A DNA stretch of 20,085 bases from UBA7239 sp035456205 (GCA_035456205.1 DATIDQ010000125.1:1-20085), one strand, 5' to 3'; counted from the stretch's first letter, positions 6,474 to 14,273 are shown. The notes: generated from the letters alone by a model not told the origin. Numbers and translations are program-made.

Positions 6474-7631
6474 ATGAGGGACGAGAATCTTGCTATGCCA
6501 GCTCTGCTGGAACGCTGGATGCCGGCGTGTGCAGGCGGCAACGTCAACGAACGTGTACGCGTAGCCATTACAGTGATGGTGCTGATGGTGAATATGGCGT
6601 TGTGTCTGGTGTCGCTGCTGTTTATTGAATTTTTTCTGTCGCGAACCATTACTGTTGAACTGCAATATGCCCGCGCGGTTGTTTATCCCTGTGCAGCGCT
6701 ATATGTTGCTGCGGCTTTTTATCTGTTCTACATGAAAAATTATCATGTGACGCGTCTGTTAATCGTGGCCAATATTTTAATGTCTTGTTATGCCGGCATG
6801 ATGATGACAGGCGGGTTTACCATTTCGCCCGTAACCAGTCTTATCGTGTTGCCAGTCATGTTCAGTTTTTTATTGATGGGCGTACGTGCCGGTATCTTGT
6901 GTGCGTTGATGATGCTGTGCCTGTTTATTCCGGTTTCCTTGATGGAAATCTACGGCATGTACACGCCAGTGCAGCTGATTCCCAACCAATTTGTGTGGCA
7001 GAGTATTGCGCTGTTTGTGCCGTTGGTGGGTACGGCACTGGTGGTGTTCAGCCTGATTTTCTACGAAATGCTCACACGACGTTTACAGTATGCATTACAG
7101 GAAGAGCGCAACAGATTCCATTGGGATGCTACACACGATGCGCTCACTGGCTTGCCAAACCGGCCGGATTTTTACCATCGCCTGGAATTGGCTATACACA
7201 CAGCGGAACGAAACGATCAGGCATTGGCGCTGGTTATTTTTGATCTCGACGGCTTCAAGCCAGTGAATGACAAGCTGGGGCACCACGCAGGCGATATGGT
7301 GTTGCAGGCTGTTGGTGAGCGTCTGCAAGCTGTAGTACGCGCTGTGGACACCGTGGCGCGGATTGGTGGCGACGAGTTTGCAGTGATCTTGCTGGATGTA
7401 TCGGAAGATGCAGAGCTGCTTGATCCCGTGTTGCAGAAAATACTGAAAGCCGTGGCGGAACCGGTGAATATTGACGGGAAGACGGTATCGGTCAGCGCCA
7501 GTCTCGGTGTGGCATTCTACGGTGCAGGTTGCACACTTAACGAACTCTGCAAACAAGCAGATATTGCTATGTACGTGGCCAAGAAAACCAAGAATACTTG
7601 GCATCTGTATTTTGAAGATTCGACACTATGA
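6474..7631 (+). CDS. Membrane-bound diguanylate cyclase (GGDEF)
   Basis: The protein makes the second messenger cyclic di-GMP from two GTP. The N-terminal half holds about six hydrophobic segments (roughly residues 30-205, for example VAITVMVLMVNMALCLVSLL and FVPLVGTALVVFSLIFYEML), forming an unnamed membrane sensor. The C-terminal half is a full GGDEF domain with THDALTGLPNR, FDLDGFKPVND and the active-site GGDEF at residues 298-302. The inhibitory I-site RAVD (289-292) lies exactly five residues before it, so product feedback inhibition is expected. No EAL domain is present. The start is uncertain: ATGs at 6474, 6495 and 6519 are all in frame. The first 25 codons are hairpin-rich and do not look like a normal N-terminus. 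The stop overlaps the next ATG, so the two genes are coupled. Confidence 0.93.
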   Translation: MRDENLAMPALLERWMPACAGGNVNERVRVAITVMVLMVNMALCLVSLLFIEFFLSRTITVELQYARAVVYPCAALYVAAAFYLFYMKNYHVTRLLIVANILMSCYAGMMMTGGFTISPVTSLIVLPVMFSFLLMGVRAGILCALMMLCLFIPVSLMEIYGMYTPVQLIPNQFVWQSIALFVPLVGTALVVFSLIFYEMLTRRLQYALQEERNRFHWDATHDALTGLPNRPDFYHRLELAIHTAERNDQALALVIFDLDGFKPVNDKLGHHAGDMVLQAVGERLQAVVRAVDTVARIGGDEFAVILLDVSEDAELLDPVLQKILKAVAEPVNIDGKTVSVSASLGVAFYGAGCTLNELCKQADIAMYVAKKTKNTWHLYFEDSTL

Positions 7632-8233
7632 CAATACTGTTACTTTTTCTGGGTTTGCTGCTGATTATTGTCGGCGGTTTGATGTTGTTGATAGCCACTT
7701 TCCGCGTAGGTATCTGGTGGGGACTTTTCTGCCTGATTTTTGCCCCGCTACAAATTGTGTTTGTTTTTAAACACTGGCATGAATCCAGAGCGTCTGTTTT
7801 TACGCAAACAGTTGGTTTTGTGCTGATTCTCATTGCCTTGCTGGTAGGTGGTGATTCATTTATGGAACAATACAAGACGCAGTTTAATCAACGCATGCAG
7901 CAGATTGCGCCTGAACAAATGCAGCAGTGGAATGAACTGCAGTCGATGATGGCCGGATCAGATTTCACGGTAAATACCCCGGTGTCCGCTACAGTAGAGA
8001 CTGGCAACAACGCGGATGCGTCAGTGGCGCCGGCCGCTGTTGTTAATCAAAAAGTGATTCACAAATGCGTGGATGCTAAAGGCCGCGTCGCTTACACCGA
8101 GCAACCGTGCACCGGCGTGCAAGAGAAGACAATTGCCATCAAGAACATCGAGGAACCACCAGGGAATAATATTGGTGGTGTGCTGGATGCCGTGAAAAAA
8201 ATCGCCCAGCCGGATTCAGAGCCCGCACGTTAG
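7628..8233 (+). CDS. Membrane protein with C-terminal DUF4124-like domain
   Basis: The 201-residue protein has three hydrophobic segments at about residues 2-23, 27-46 and 58-75. A stretch with a polar, Gln-rich helix (MEQYKTQFNQRMQQIAPEQM) follows, then an Ala/Val-rich linker. A C-terminal segment, KCVDAKGRVAYTEQPC, resembles the short DUF4124 domain with its Trp/Val-Asp-x-x-Gly core and two cysteines, usually found outside the cytoplasm. Its ATG overlaps the TGA of the diguanylate cyclase gene (ATGA), so the two are translationally coupled and may act together, although no direct link is known. The end overlaps the stop of the convergent DUF1145 gene by a few bases. The domain call is moderate because only the short motif supports it. 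Confidence 0.72.
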   Translation: MTILLLFLGLLLIIVGGLMLLIATFRVGIWWGLFCLIFAPLQIVFVFKHWHESRASVFTQTVGFVLILIALLVGGDSFMEQYKTQFNQRMQQIAPEQMQQWNELQSMMAGSDFTVNTPVSATVETGNNADASVAPAAVVNQKVIHKCVDAKGRVAYTEQPCTGVQEKTIAIKNIEEPPGNNIGGVLDAVKKIAQPDSEPAR

Positions 8234-8508
8234 GCAATCTTTAAACCGCCAGTATGAAACATGCCAAAAATAAATGACTGGGTGTAATCAGCCGGTGTGG
8301 CGTTAGCGGCTTTCAGAAAATCGCGGAAGATGACCAGTTCAAGCAAGTGGCTCACGGTAAGAAAAGTAATAACGGCAATTCCCACTGTGGTGAGCCGTGG
8401 TTCTGGCATTGGCAAAACAACGGCTGCGATAGCGAGCAACCAGCTTATACCTACAGCAATTTTGCCAGCAGTGAGAGCGGGAGCAGGGAGCGGTGGAGGT
8501 AGTTTCAT
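8230..8508 (-). CDS. DUF1145 family membrane protein
   Basis: This small 92-residue protein is of the DUF1145 (YhhL-like) type. It has hydrophobic segments at about residues 14-34 (GKIAVGISWLLAIAAVVLPM) and 40-60 (TTVGIAVITFLTVSHLLELV). The conserved-looking HLLELVIF and the C-terminal QSFIFGMFHTGGL match the family pattern. Function is unknown. The start is well supported: AGGAGA lies 5 bases upstream of the ATG on the minus strand. The last codons overlap the end of the convergent DUF4124-like gene. The N-terminus is unusually Pro-rich (MKLPPPLPAPALTAGK). Confidence 0.78.
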   Translation of the reverse strand: MKLPPPLPAPALTAGKIAVGISWLLAIAAVVLPMPEPRLTTVGIAVITFLTVSHLLELVIFRDFLKAANATPADYTQSFIFGMFHTGGLKIA

Positions 8509-8572
8509 GGGTGTCTCCTGATGGCTGATGGGCTATCTTAGACGTAAGCATTCGCTGCGCACAGGTATACAA

Positions 8573-8914
8573 ATGGCTGACTACGATCATGAACCTGATG
8601 GTTATAGCGAATCCCGTTTCTGGGATAAAGTGAAGCGCTACGCCAAAGTAGCGGGTAGTGAAGTGATCGAGAAGGCGCTGTGGTTATTTTATGCTGCACA
8701 AAGACCAGAAACTCCTGCATGGGCTAAAACGGTTATCTACGGCGCGCTGGCGTATTTTATCTTGCCTGCAGATGCCATTCCGGATCTGGTGCCATTGGCT
8801 GGATATACCGACGATCTCGGTGCACTGGCTGCAGCTATCGGCATGGTCTCGTTGTATATTTCGGATGAAGTGAAGGAAAAAACACGCCAGAAAATGCAGG
8901 CATGGTTTGGATAG
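8573..8914 (+). CDS. YkvA family protein (DUF1232)
   Basis: The 113-residue protein carries the DUF1232 core WAKTVIYGALAYFILPADAI followed by PDLVPLAGYTDDLGALAAAI, with the hallmark P-x-D-x-I-P-D and the later YTDD. This segment is hydrophobic and probably membrane-embedded. A charged N-terminal helix precedes it (SESRFWDKVKRYAKVAGSEV). The function of the family is unknown. I chose the ATG at 8573; the frame is open from an ATG at 8528, but that start has no ribosome binding site and adds a basic stretch unlike family members. Neither start has a strong Shine-Dalgarno. Confidence 0.82.
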   Translation: MADYDHEPDGYSESRFWDKVKRYAKVAGSEVIEKALWLFYAAQRPETPAWAKTVIYGALAYFILPADAIPDLVPLAGYTDDLGALAAAIGMVSLYISDEVKEKTRQKMQAWFG

Positions 8915-9006
8915 AACGGTGTTTGGCCTGCCCGATATGGCTAGTCAAACCGTGGTTCATAGTCTATTTTCTATGCAAGTTGTGACCACAGGACGAGGAC
9001 AACACA

Positions 9007-9453
9007 ATGCGCCGTTATTTAAGGCACCCGGTGGACATCCCGATAGAGCTTTATCCTGCTACTAGCGGACAGCCTCGCTTGAGATTGCGCAATTACAGCT
9101 TTGGTGGCTTGTGCTGTTCATCTCCGCGTCATCTAACGCCAGGCACTGCTGTCGATATCGAAATTCCGGATATCCAGCCACCGTCTTATTACGGAAAGGG
9201 CGTGGTTGCCTGGTGTGTGGAAGCGGGTGGGTACTATGAAGTAGGTATCCGTTTTGCTACCGAGCAGGAAGCATTTGAGTCACGTATGGCGGAGCAGATG
9301 TGCCACATCGAGAGCTACCGCCGCCGGGTGAGTATGCTGGAGGGGCGTGAATTATCCCCTGATGAGGCGGCTTACGAATGGGTCAGCGAATATGCCCAGC
9401 GCTACCCACGCCACAATCTGTTTGAGCAGGATGCCTCTGGCCCGGCAGGGTAA
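9007..9453 (+). CDS. PilZ domain protein, probable c-di-GMP receptor
   Basis: PilZ domains bind cyclic di-GMP and change the activity of partner proteins. Both ligand motifs are intact: RxxxR at residues 2-6 (RRYLR) and NxSxxG at residues 29-34 (NYSFGG). The beta-barrel continues through PGTAVDIEIPD, GKGVVAWCVE and YYEVGIRFA. A C-terminal helical tail of about 45 residues (from ESRMAEQMCHIESYRRRV on) is rich in Arg and Glu and could be a partner-binding extension. The motif starts at residue 2, so the protein has almost no N-terminal extension. An ACGAGGACA ribosome-binding region precedes the ATG. It lies 1.4 kb from a diguanylate cyclase but is separated from it by a minus-strand gene, so it is not in the same operon. 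It converges on the NlpC gene with a 3-bp gap. Confidence 0.92.
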   Translation: MRRYLRHPVDIPIELYPATSGQPRLRLRNYSFGGLCCSSPRHLTPGTAVDIEIPDIQPPSYYGKGVVAWCVEAGGYYEVGIRFATEQEAFESRMAEQMCHIESYRRRVSMLEGRELSPDEAAYEWVSEYAQRYPRHNLFEQDASGPAG

Positions 9454-9456
9454 TCC

Positions 9457-9933
9457 CTAGCGGTTGGCCAGCGGGCGTTTACCGATCAGGAAACTGCGTT
9501 CCCAGTATTCATCCTCGATTTGATCAAGCCGCACTTTACCGCCTGTACTCGGCGCGTGCACAAAGCGCCCTTTTCCCACGTAGATGCCGGCATGATCCGG
9601 TTTATTGCTCCTGCCTGTTGCAAAGATCACCAGATCGCCCGTTTCCAGATCGTCCTTATCAACTGTAGGTACAGCTATTTCTTTTAGTGCTTTTACGGTG
9701 CGCGGCAATTTGATGCCGACACTTTCGCGGTACACATAATCCACCAGTCCGCTGCAATCAAAACCGGTTTTTGGAGAACTGCCACCGTAGCGATACGGTT
9801 TGCCCACTTGCTGCATCGCAGTGAATGTCACTTCGTTGGCTTTTTCGGGATTAACGGATTCGTCACGTTGGCTGGTGCAGCCTGTGAGCAAAAGGAAAAA
9901 CAGAATGATGGTGATATGCAGGTTTTTTATCAT
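9457..9933 (-). CDS. NlpC/P60 family lipoprotein, peptidoglycan endopeptidase
   Basis: NlpC/P60 enzymes are cysteine peptidases that cut peptide stems in peptidoglycan. The 158-residue protein starts with a lipoprotein signal (IIILFF-type core ending LLLTGC, lipidated Cys19), so it should be membrane-anchored in the periplasm. The catalytic residues are visible: Cys60 in FDCSGLVDYV, His114 in DHAGIYVG and His126 in RFVHAPSTGG. The length and layout match short Spr/MepS-like proteins. No Shine-Dalgarno is visible before the ATG. The tRNA-Leu gene with its terminator lies upstream on the same strand, so this gene needs its own promoter within roughly 9934-9965, which I cannot identify. Confidence 0.92.
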   Translation of the reverse strand: MIKNLHITIILFFLLLTGCTSQRDESVNPEKANEVTFTAMQQVGKPYRYGGSSPKTGFDCSGLVDYVYRESVGIKLPRTVKALKEIAVPTVDKDDLETGDLVIFATGRSNKPDHAGIYVGKGRFVHAPSTGGKVRLDQIEDEYWERSFLIGKRPLANR

Positions 9934-9963
9934 GGTGGGAGTCTACAGCTTTCTGGCAGACAC

Positions 9964-10000
9964 AAAAAAGCCCGCGTGCAATAAGAGCAGTGCGGGCTTT
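9964..10000 (-). terminator. Intrinsic terminator of the tRNA-Leu transcript
   Basis: On the minus strand AAAGCCCGC (10000-9992) pairs with GCGGGCTTT (9975-9967) around a 16-base loop. The stem is followed by a run of T residues ending at 9964. It begins 38 bp after the 3' end of the tRNA gene, which it should terminate. Confidence 0.85.
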
Positions 10001-10037
10001 CAGGTCAGTGTCGGTATCACTGTGTGTTGCTAGTAGA

Positions 10038-10122
10038 TGGTGCCGAAAGAGAGACTCGAACTCTCACTCCGTTAGGAACACGAGTTTGAGTCGTGCGCGT
10101 CTACCGATTCCGCCATTTCGGC
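10038..10122 (-). tRNA. tRNA-Leu (anticodon CAA)
   Basis: The 85-nt gene folds into a class II (long variable arm) tRNA. The acceptor stem GCCGAAA pairs with TTTCGGC, and the encoded CCA end is at 10040-10038. The D-arm contains GGCGGAATCGGTAGAC and the T-arm contains GTTCGAGTC. The anticodon stem CACGA/TCGTG closes the loop CTCAAAC, giving the anticodon CAA at 10088-10086, which reads UUG codons. The short variable arm TTCC-TAAC-GGAG is normal for tRNA-Leu. The sequence closely resembles the E. coli leucine CAA tRNA. It is a single gene with its own promoter and terminator. Confidence 0.97.
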
Positions 10123-10133
10123 TTGAGGCGCGC

Positions 10134-10162
10134 ATTCTATAGCAGGGGGGAGGACGGGGCAA
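10134..10162 (-). promoter_or_regulatory. tRNA-Leu promoter with GC-rich discriminator
   Basis: On the minus strand TTGCCC (10162-10157) and TAGAAT (10139-10134) form a -35/-10 pair with a 17-bp spacer. The -10 is followed directly by GCGCGCC, a GC-rich discriminator of the kind linked to stringent (ppGpp) control of stable RNA promoters, then by the tRNA at 10122. Box spacing is seen directly; stringent control is an inference. Confidence 0.72.
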
Positions 10163-10240
10163 TCTTCCGGCAATGAACCATTTTTGTAATGAATGTGGAA
10201 CAATGCCGCCCCCGGACACTACCCAGATCGTATTGCCTCC

Positions 10241-11302
10241 ATGCGTCGCCAGCTGTTCCATTATGACTTGCCCGAGAACCTGATTGCCGCCCAGCCCTGC
10301 GCTGAGCGCACAGGCAGTCGTTTGTTGTGTCTGGCGGGTGAAACCGGTGAGCTGGTGCATCGTGGATTCCGCGACTTACTGGAGCTGGTACAGCCCGGTG
10401 ATTTGATGGTGTTCAACAATACCCGTGTCCTGCCAGCGCGTTTGCTTGGTCATAAACCCAGTGGCGGACAGGTGGAGGTGTTAGTGGAGCGTGTGTTGGA
10501 CTCGCACGAAGTATTGGCGCATGTACGTGCCAGCAAAGCGCCAAAAATTGGCACAGAAATATTGTTTGGTGAAAGTGAAAACCGGCTAAAAATTGACATG
10601 CTGGGTCGTGTGGATGATCTGTTTCATTTGCGCTTTGATGCATCGCGCACCGTGTATGAATGGTTGGCATTGCACGGCCATATGCCGTTGCCGCCGTACA
10701 TCCAGCGGGCAGATAACATTGCCGATCATGAACGCTACCAGACGGTTTATGCACAAACGCCCGGCGCCGTGGCAGCACCGACGGCAGGGTTACATTTTGA
10801 TGAAGCCATGCTGGCAACATTAAAAGAGCGTGGCGTTGAAAAAGCATTTGTCACGTTGCATGTTGGCGCGGGTACATTCAAACCGGTGCGTGCTGATGAT
10901 ATCCGTGATCACCACATGCACAGCGAATGGATAGAAGTCACGCAAGCGGTTTGTGACGCTGTTGCGCAAACCAGACAACGTGGTGGCCGTGTGATTGCGG
11001 TTGGCACCACCAGTGTGCGCTGTCTTGAAACGGCAGCGCAAAGTGGTGAGTTGAAACCCTTTTCCGGCGACACCAATATTTTTATTTATCCGGGTTACCA
11101 GTTTCGTATTGTGGATGCGCTGGTCACCAATTTTCATTTGCCGGAATCAACATTGTTGATGTTGGTGTCGGCATTTGCTGGATATGCCAATACCATGCGC
11201 GCTTACGTTGAAGCTGTCGCGCAAAAATACCGTTTTTTCAGCTATGGCGATGCGATGTGGATCACGCGTAACCCCAATGCATCAGAGGAAATTCCTGCAT
11301 GA
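10241..11302 (+). CDS. queA: tRNA preQ1(34) S-adenosylmethionine ribosyltransferase-isomerase
   Basis: QueA transfers the ribosyl part of S-adenosylmethionine to preQ1 in tRNA, making epoxyqueuosine. The 353-residue protein matches the family from end to end: LPENLIAAQP near the N-terminus, VFNNTRVLPARL, RASKAPKIG, HMPLPPYI, YQTVYAQTPGAVAAPTAGLH, FVTLHVGAGTFKPVR, VIAVGTTSVRCLE and NFHLPESTLLMLVSAFAGY. I chose the ATG at 10241 because the protein then starts MRRQLFHYDLPENL, aligned with E. coli QueA. The frame is open from 10193, but that extension is not family-like. No clear ribosome binding site is seen. The stop overlaps the tgt start (ATGA), a coupled queuosine pair. Confidence 0.97.
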   Translation: MRRQLFHYDLPENLIAAQPCAERTGSRLLCLAGETGELVHRGFRDLLELVQPGDLMVFNNTRVLPARLLGHKPSGGQVEVLVERVLDSHEVLAHVRASKAPKIGTEILFGESENRLKIDMLGRVDDLFHLRFDASRTVYEWLALHGHMPLPPYIQRADNIADHERYQTVYAQTPGAVAAPTAGLHFDEAMLATLKERGVEKAFVTLHVGAGTFKPVRADDIRDHHMHSEWIEVTQAVCDAVAQTRQRGGRVIAVGTTSVRCLETAAQSGELKPFSGDTNIFIYPGYQFRIVDALVTNFHLPESTLLMLVSAFAGYANTMRAYVEAVAQKYRFFSYGDAMWITRNPNASEEIPA

Positions 11303-12432
11303 CCCGTGAATGTCATATGAAGTTTGAAGTGCTGGCTACTGATGGAGCTGCGCGCAGAGGTGTGATGCATTTTCCACGCGGCGATGTACAAACACCTGCG
11401 TTCATGCCAGTGGGTACTTATGGCACCGTGAAAGCCATGCCGCCGCGAGATATTCTGGATATCGGTGCAGAAATTTTATTGGGTAATACTTTTCATCTTA
11501 TGTTGCGCCCAGGTACAGAAGTGATTGAACGCTTTGGTAGTCTGCACGGTTTTATGAACTGGCCGAAACCGATACTCACCGATTCCGGCGGTTTTCAGGT
11601 GTGGAGTCTTGGAAAATTGCGCAAGATTAATGAAGCCGGCGTGTCATTCCGTTCGCCGGTAGATGGCAGTCCGGTATTTCTGGGGCCGGAAGAAGCGATT
11701 GCGGTGCAACACAAACTTGGCTCGGATATCGCCATGATTTTTGACGAGTGCACACCGTACCCTGCTACTGAAGAGCAGGCCAGAATTTCCATGGAGTTGT
11801 CGCTGCGTTGGGCGAAACGCTCGCGTGAAGCGCACGGTGATAACACTGCCGCACTGTTTGGTATTGTGCAGGGTGGCATGTATGAGAATTTGCGTCGTCA
11901 TTCACTCGACGGTTTGCAGGAAATCGGTTTTGACGGTTATGCGCTCGGTGGTTTGTCTGTGGGCGAACCGAAAGAGGAAATGCTGCATGTGCTGGACCAG
12001 GTGGTGCAACAAATGCCGGCAGACAAACCGCGTTATGTGATGGGTGTGGGCACGCCGAATGATCTGGTGGAGGCTGTGCGTCGTGGCGTGGACATGTTTG
12101 ATTGTGTGATGCCAACACGCAATGCGCGCAACGCGTATCTGTTCGTGCCTTTCGGTAAACTTAAATTACGCAACGCACAGTATCGCCATGATGAGCGCCC
12201 GCTGGATGACACCTGTGATTGTTATACCTGCCAGAATTTTTCACGCGCCTATCTTTATCATCTCGACAAGTGTGGTGAAATTCTTGGTGCACAATTGAAC
12301 ACTATCCATAATCTGCGTTTCTATCAAAGATTAATGGCCGGTTTGCGTGCCGCTATTGCTGCGGGTCAGTTGGACATCTATGTAGCGCAACACTATGCAG
12401 CACAGGGATTGCCGGTGCCTGCCATCATCTGA
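11299..12432 (+). CDS. tgt: Queuine tRNA-guanine transglycosylase
   Basis: Tgt swaps guanine 34 of Tyr, His, Asn and Asp tRNAs for preQ1, the step before QueA. The protein has ILTDSGGFQVWSLG with a conserved aspartate, IVQGGMYENLR, FDGYALGGLSVGEPKEEM and MFDCVMPTRNARNAYLF with the catalytic aspartate. The zinc site is CDCYTC plus the later histidine in YLYHLDKC. The length is 377 residues from the ATG at 11299, which has AGAGGAA 8 bases upstream and overlaps the queA stop. An in-frame ATG at 11317 gives MKFEVLATDGAARRG, the start seen in E. coli Tgt, but it has no ribosome binding site. Downstream, yajC would be expected, but a minus-strand membrane gene follows instead. Confidence 0.97.
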   Translation: MTRECHMKFEVLATDGAARRGVMHFPRGDVQTPAFMPVGTYGTVKAMPPRDILDIGAEILLGNTFHLMLRPGTEVIERFGSLHGFMNWPKPILTDSGGFQVWSLGKLRKINEAGVSFRSPVDGSPVFLGPEEAIAVQHKLGSDIAMIFDECTPYPATEEQARISMELSLRWAKRSREAHGDNTAALFGIVQGGMYENLRRHSLDGLQEIGFDGYALGGLSVGEPKEEMLHVLDQVVQQMPADKPRYVMGVGTPNDLVEAVRRGVDMFDCVMPTRNARNAYLFVPFGKLKLRNAQYRHDERPLDDTCDCYTCQNFSRAYLYHLDKCGEILGAQLNTIHNLRFYQRLMAGLRAAIAAGQLDIYVAQHYAAQGLPVPAII

Positions 12433-12439
12433 CGCACTC

Positions 12440-12483
12440 AAATGTTCTGGCAGTAGTACTTAAATGTTCTGGCAGTAGTACTC
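12440..12483. repeat. 22-bp direct duplication forming the stop codon of the membrane gene
   Basis: Two adjacent 22-bp units (12440-12461 and 12462-12483) share AAATGTTCTGGCAGTAGTAC and T, and differ only in their last base (T or C). On the minus strand the TAA stop of the 590-residue membrane gene (12462-12460) is formed across the junction of the two copies. The second copy fills most of the 27-bp gap before the tgt stop. The period is not a multiple of three, so the distal copy is out of frame. Confidence 0.93.
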
Positions 12484-14232
12484 AATGATCGGATAAAACC
12501 CTTTTTTAAAAGTGAAGGTATTTTTCATTATCTGGCAATCGAATGTCCGTCGATCGTGCAGCTCGGCAGCTGGAATAGTCAGCAATTCGGGTAGTGCCAT
12601 AACGGCAGGGCCGTTTTGCAGATAGGCCCGGTAAGTAGCATGCTCGTATTCACGTTTATCAAGCAAGACATCCATTGTCATGCCGTTTTTGTTGTCAGTA
12701 TCAAGATTGATACTGCTTAGCGTGAGGCGGTAATTTTTCTGGCCGCAAAGCACTAATGCCACGTTGTCATGAATAGACTGAGTGGGCAATGTCAGGGAGA
12801 CTTTCATTGCAAAAGCTTCAGCACTGGTTGTTGATGTGATGTTGCCAGCAGCTTGTGTATTGCTGACAGGACACTGCTCCAGAGTGTTGACGGCAGTGGG
12901 AATTTTCAGTGCCTGATGCGATTGCAAAGGAGTGTATATATTGCGTGCCATACCTTCATATGTGATGACATCCACCCAGGAAGTATTGTCCGGTTTGTCG
13001 ATGAGAAGTGAACTCTCCAGTGCTTTTGTCATTGAATTGCGATGCTGCAGCATTTTTCCATGATTGGATATCAACGCATTCAGGTTAAATAGTAGTGCCG
13101 TTATCAGCATGAGCGGCGGCAGAAAGCGATGTCGCTTGTGGTCGATCTGGCCGGTGGCGATCACAAAAATAGCAGCCATGTTGGTGGCGGTAAAAAACTG
13201 GTAGCCATCGTTACCGCCAGCGGAATAGCGAAATAGTGATGTGAGAAAAAGCGTGCCGGTGCTGAACAACATCAGGCCAAAAATGGCGGGTGATACAGGC
13301 TGTTTTCTGGAGGTGGCTATAGAAACGGTGATAGCTGCCATGGTAGCTAGAATGGTGCAACCCAGAACGATTTTTCCGTAGCGATTTTCATCAGGAAAAA
13401 ATGGTGCGGCCCCCATTGACTCAAGAAAATCAATGGCTCTTCCCGATAAATTAATGAATGACTCCTCTATGGATTTTGCGCCGTAAAGATCCGTAGAAAA
13501 AACATTCATGGTGGCAAAGTGCACAGCAAGACAACCGATAACACTGGCAGACCAGAACTGTAATTGCAGGGAAGAGTAGCGCTTGTTGTAATGTTGGTGA
13601 TAGATGACGATCAACGAACCAATAACAATACTCAATAATCCATTTGCCATGGTAAATGCAGCGAGCCAGCTACAGACGGCCGCAAGAAAAATATGTGGGC
13701 GTGGTAAATCCAGCAGGTAGAAACAGGCAAAAGCAAACATCGTCGTGCCGTAGTAGAAATAGGTGCATAGTGGCCACGTGGCGACTGACCAGGAATAGAT
13801 AGACAGGATCATCAAGCTGGCTATCAGCATGCTGTAAGTGGGCAATGCATGTTGGAGGATATTGCGTGCTATCAGGTACACCAGCACACACAGCATCAAG
13901 TTGCCGAAAAAGCACAGGATATGCATATCAAGGTGACCCAGAATGGCATATTCAGACAAGACGGCTATTTTTGTTAATACAGCGCGATGCTGAAAATAGG
14001 TCCAGAGTGTGTGGCTGATTTTTTCGAATAAAGAGTCCGCGTCCAGATAATAAAGCACTGCGAAAATTGACGCGATGTAGCCGTCTCCCTGAGGTGTATT
14101 TGCAGTAGTTCTCCAGATGACCGCCATGTATACGATAGCGGGCAGCATGGCCATGCTGGCCCACAGCGCTGTGCGAGAAGTCCAGAAGTCTGATGTTGCA
14201 GGCTTTACGTTGATATTGGAGTCATTTTGCAT
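12460..14232 (-). CDS. Large polytopic membrane protein of unknown function, possibly GT-C glycosyltransferase-like
   Basis: I do not recognise a named family. The 590-residue protein has about eleven hydrophobic segments in the first 400 residues, for example WASMAMLPAIVYMAVIW, MHILCFFGNLMLCVLVYLIA, IFLAAVCSWLAAFTMANGLL and FLPPLMLITALLFNLNALI. A soluble C-terminal domain of about 190 residues follows, with four or more cysteines. The first loop has acidic residues (DGYIASIFAVLYYLDADSLF) followed by YFQHRAVLTKIAVLSE. This layout, an acidic first loop then a His-Arg stretch before a helix, reminds me of GT-C-fold membrane glycosyltransferases, but that is a weak inference. The gene points against its neighbours and sits between tgt and secD, where yajC is expected. 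It ends inside a 22-bp duplication. Confidence 0.75.
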   Translation of the reverse strand: MQNDSNINVKPATSDFWTSRTALWASMAMLPAIVYMAVIWRTTANTPQGDGYIASIFAVLYYLDADSLFEKISHTLWTYFQHRAVLTKIAVLSEYAILGHLDMHILCFFGNLMLCVLVYLIARNILQHALPTYSMLIASLMILSIYSWSVATWPLCTYFYYGTTMFAFACFYLLDLPRPHIFLAAVCSWLAAFTMANGLLSIVIGSLIVIYHQHYNKRYSSLQLQFWSASVIGCLAVHFATMNVFSTDLYGAKSIEESFINLSGRAIDFLESMGAAPFFPDENRYGKIVLGCTILATMAAITVSIATSRKQPVSPAIFGLMLFSTGTLFLTSLFRYSAGGNDGYQFFTATNMAAIFVIATGQIDHKRHRFLPPLMLITALLFNLNALISNHGKMLQHRNSMTKALESSLLIDKPDNTSWVDVITYEGMARNIYTPLQSHQALKIPTAVNTLEQCPVSNTQAAGNITSTTSAEAFAMKVSLTLPTQSIHDNVALVLCGQKNYRLTLSSINLDTDNKNGMTMDVLLDKREYEHATYRAYLQNGPAVMALPELLTIPAAELHDRRTFDCQIMKNTFTFKKGFYPIIEYYCQNI

Positions 14233-14273
14233 AGTGGCGAATAGTGAGTGAATACACGTCTACCCGCAACAAC

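Noticed and set aside
10193..10240. N-terminal extension of queA by 16 codons.
   Set aside because: The ATG at 10241 gives a start that aligns with known QueA; the extension has no family character.
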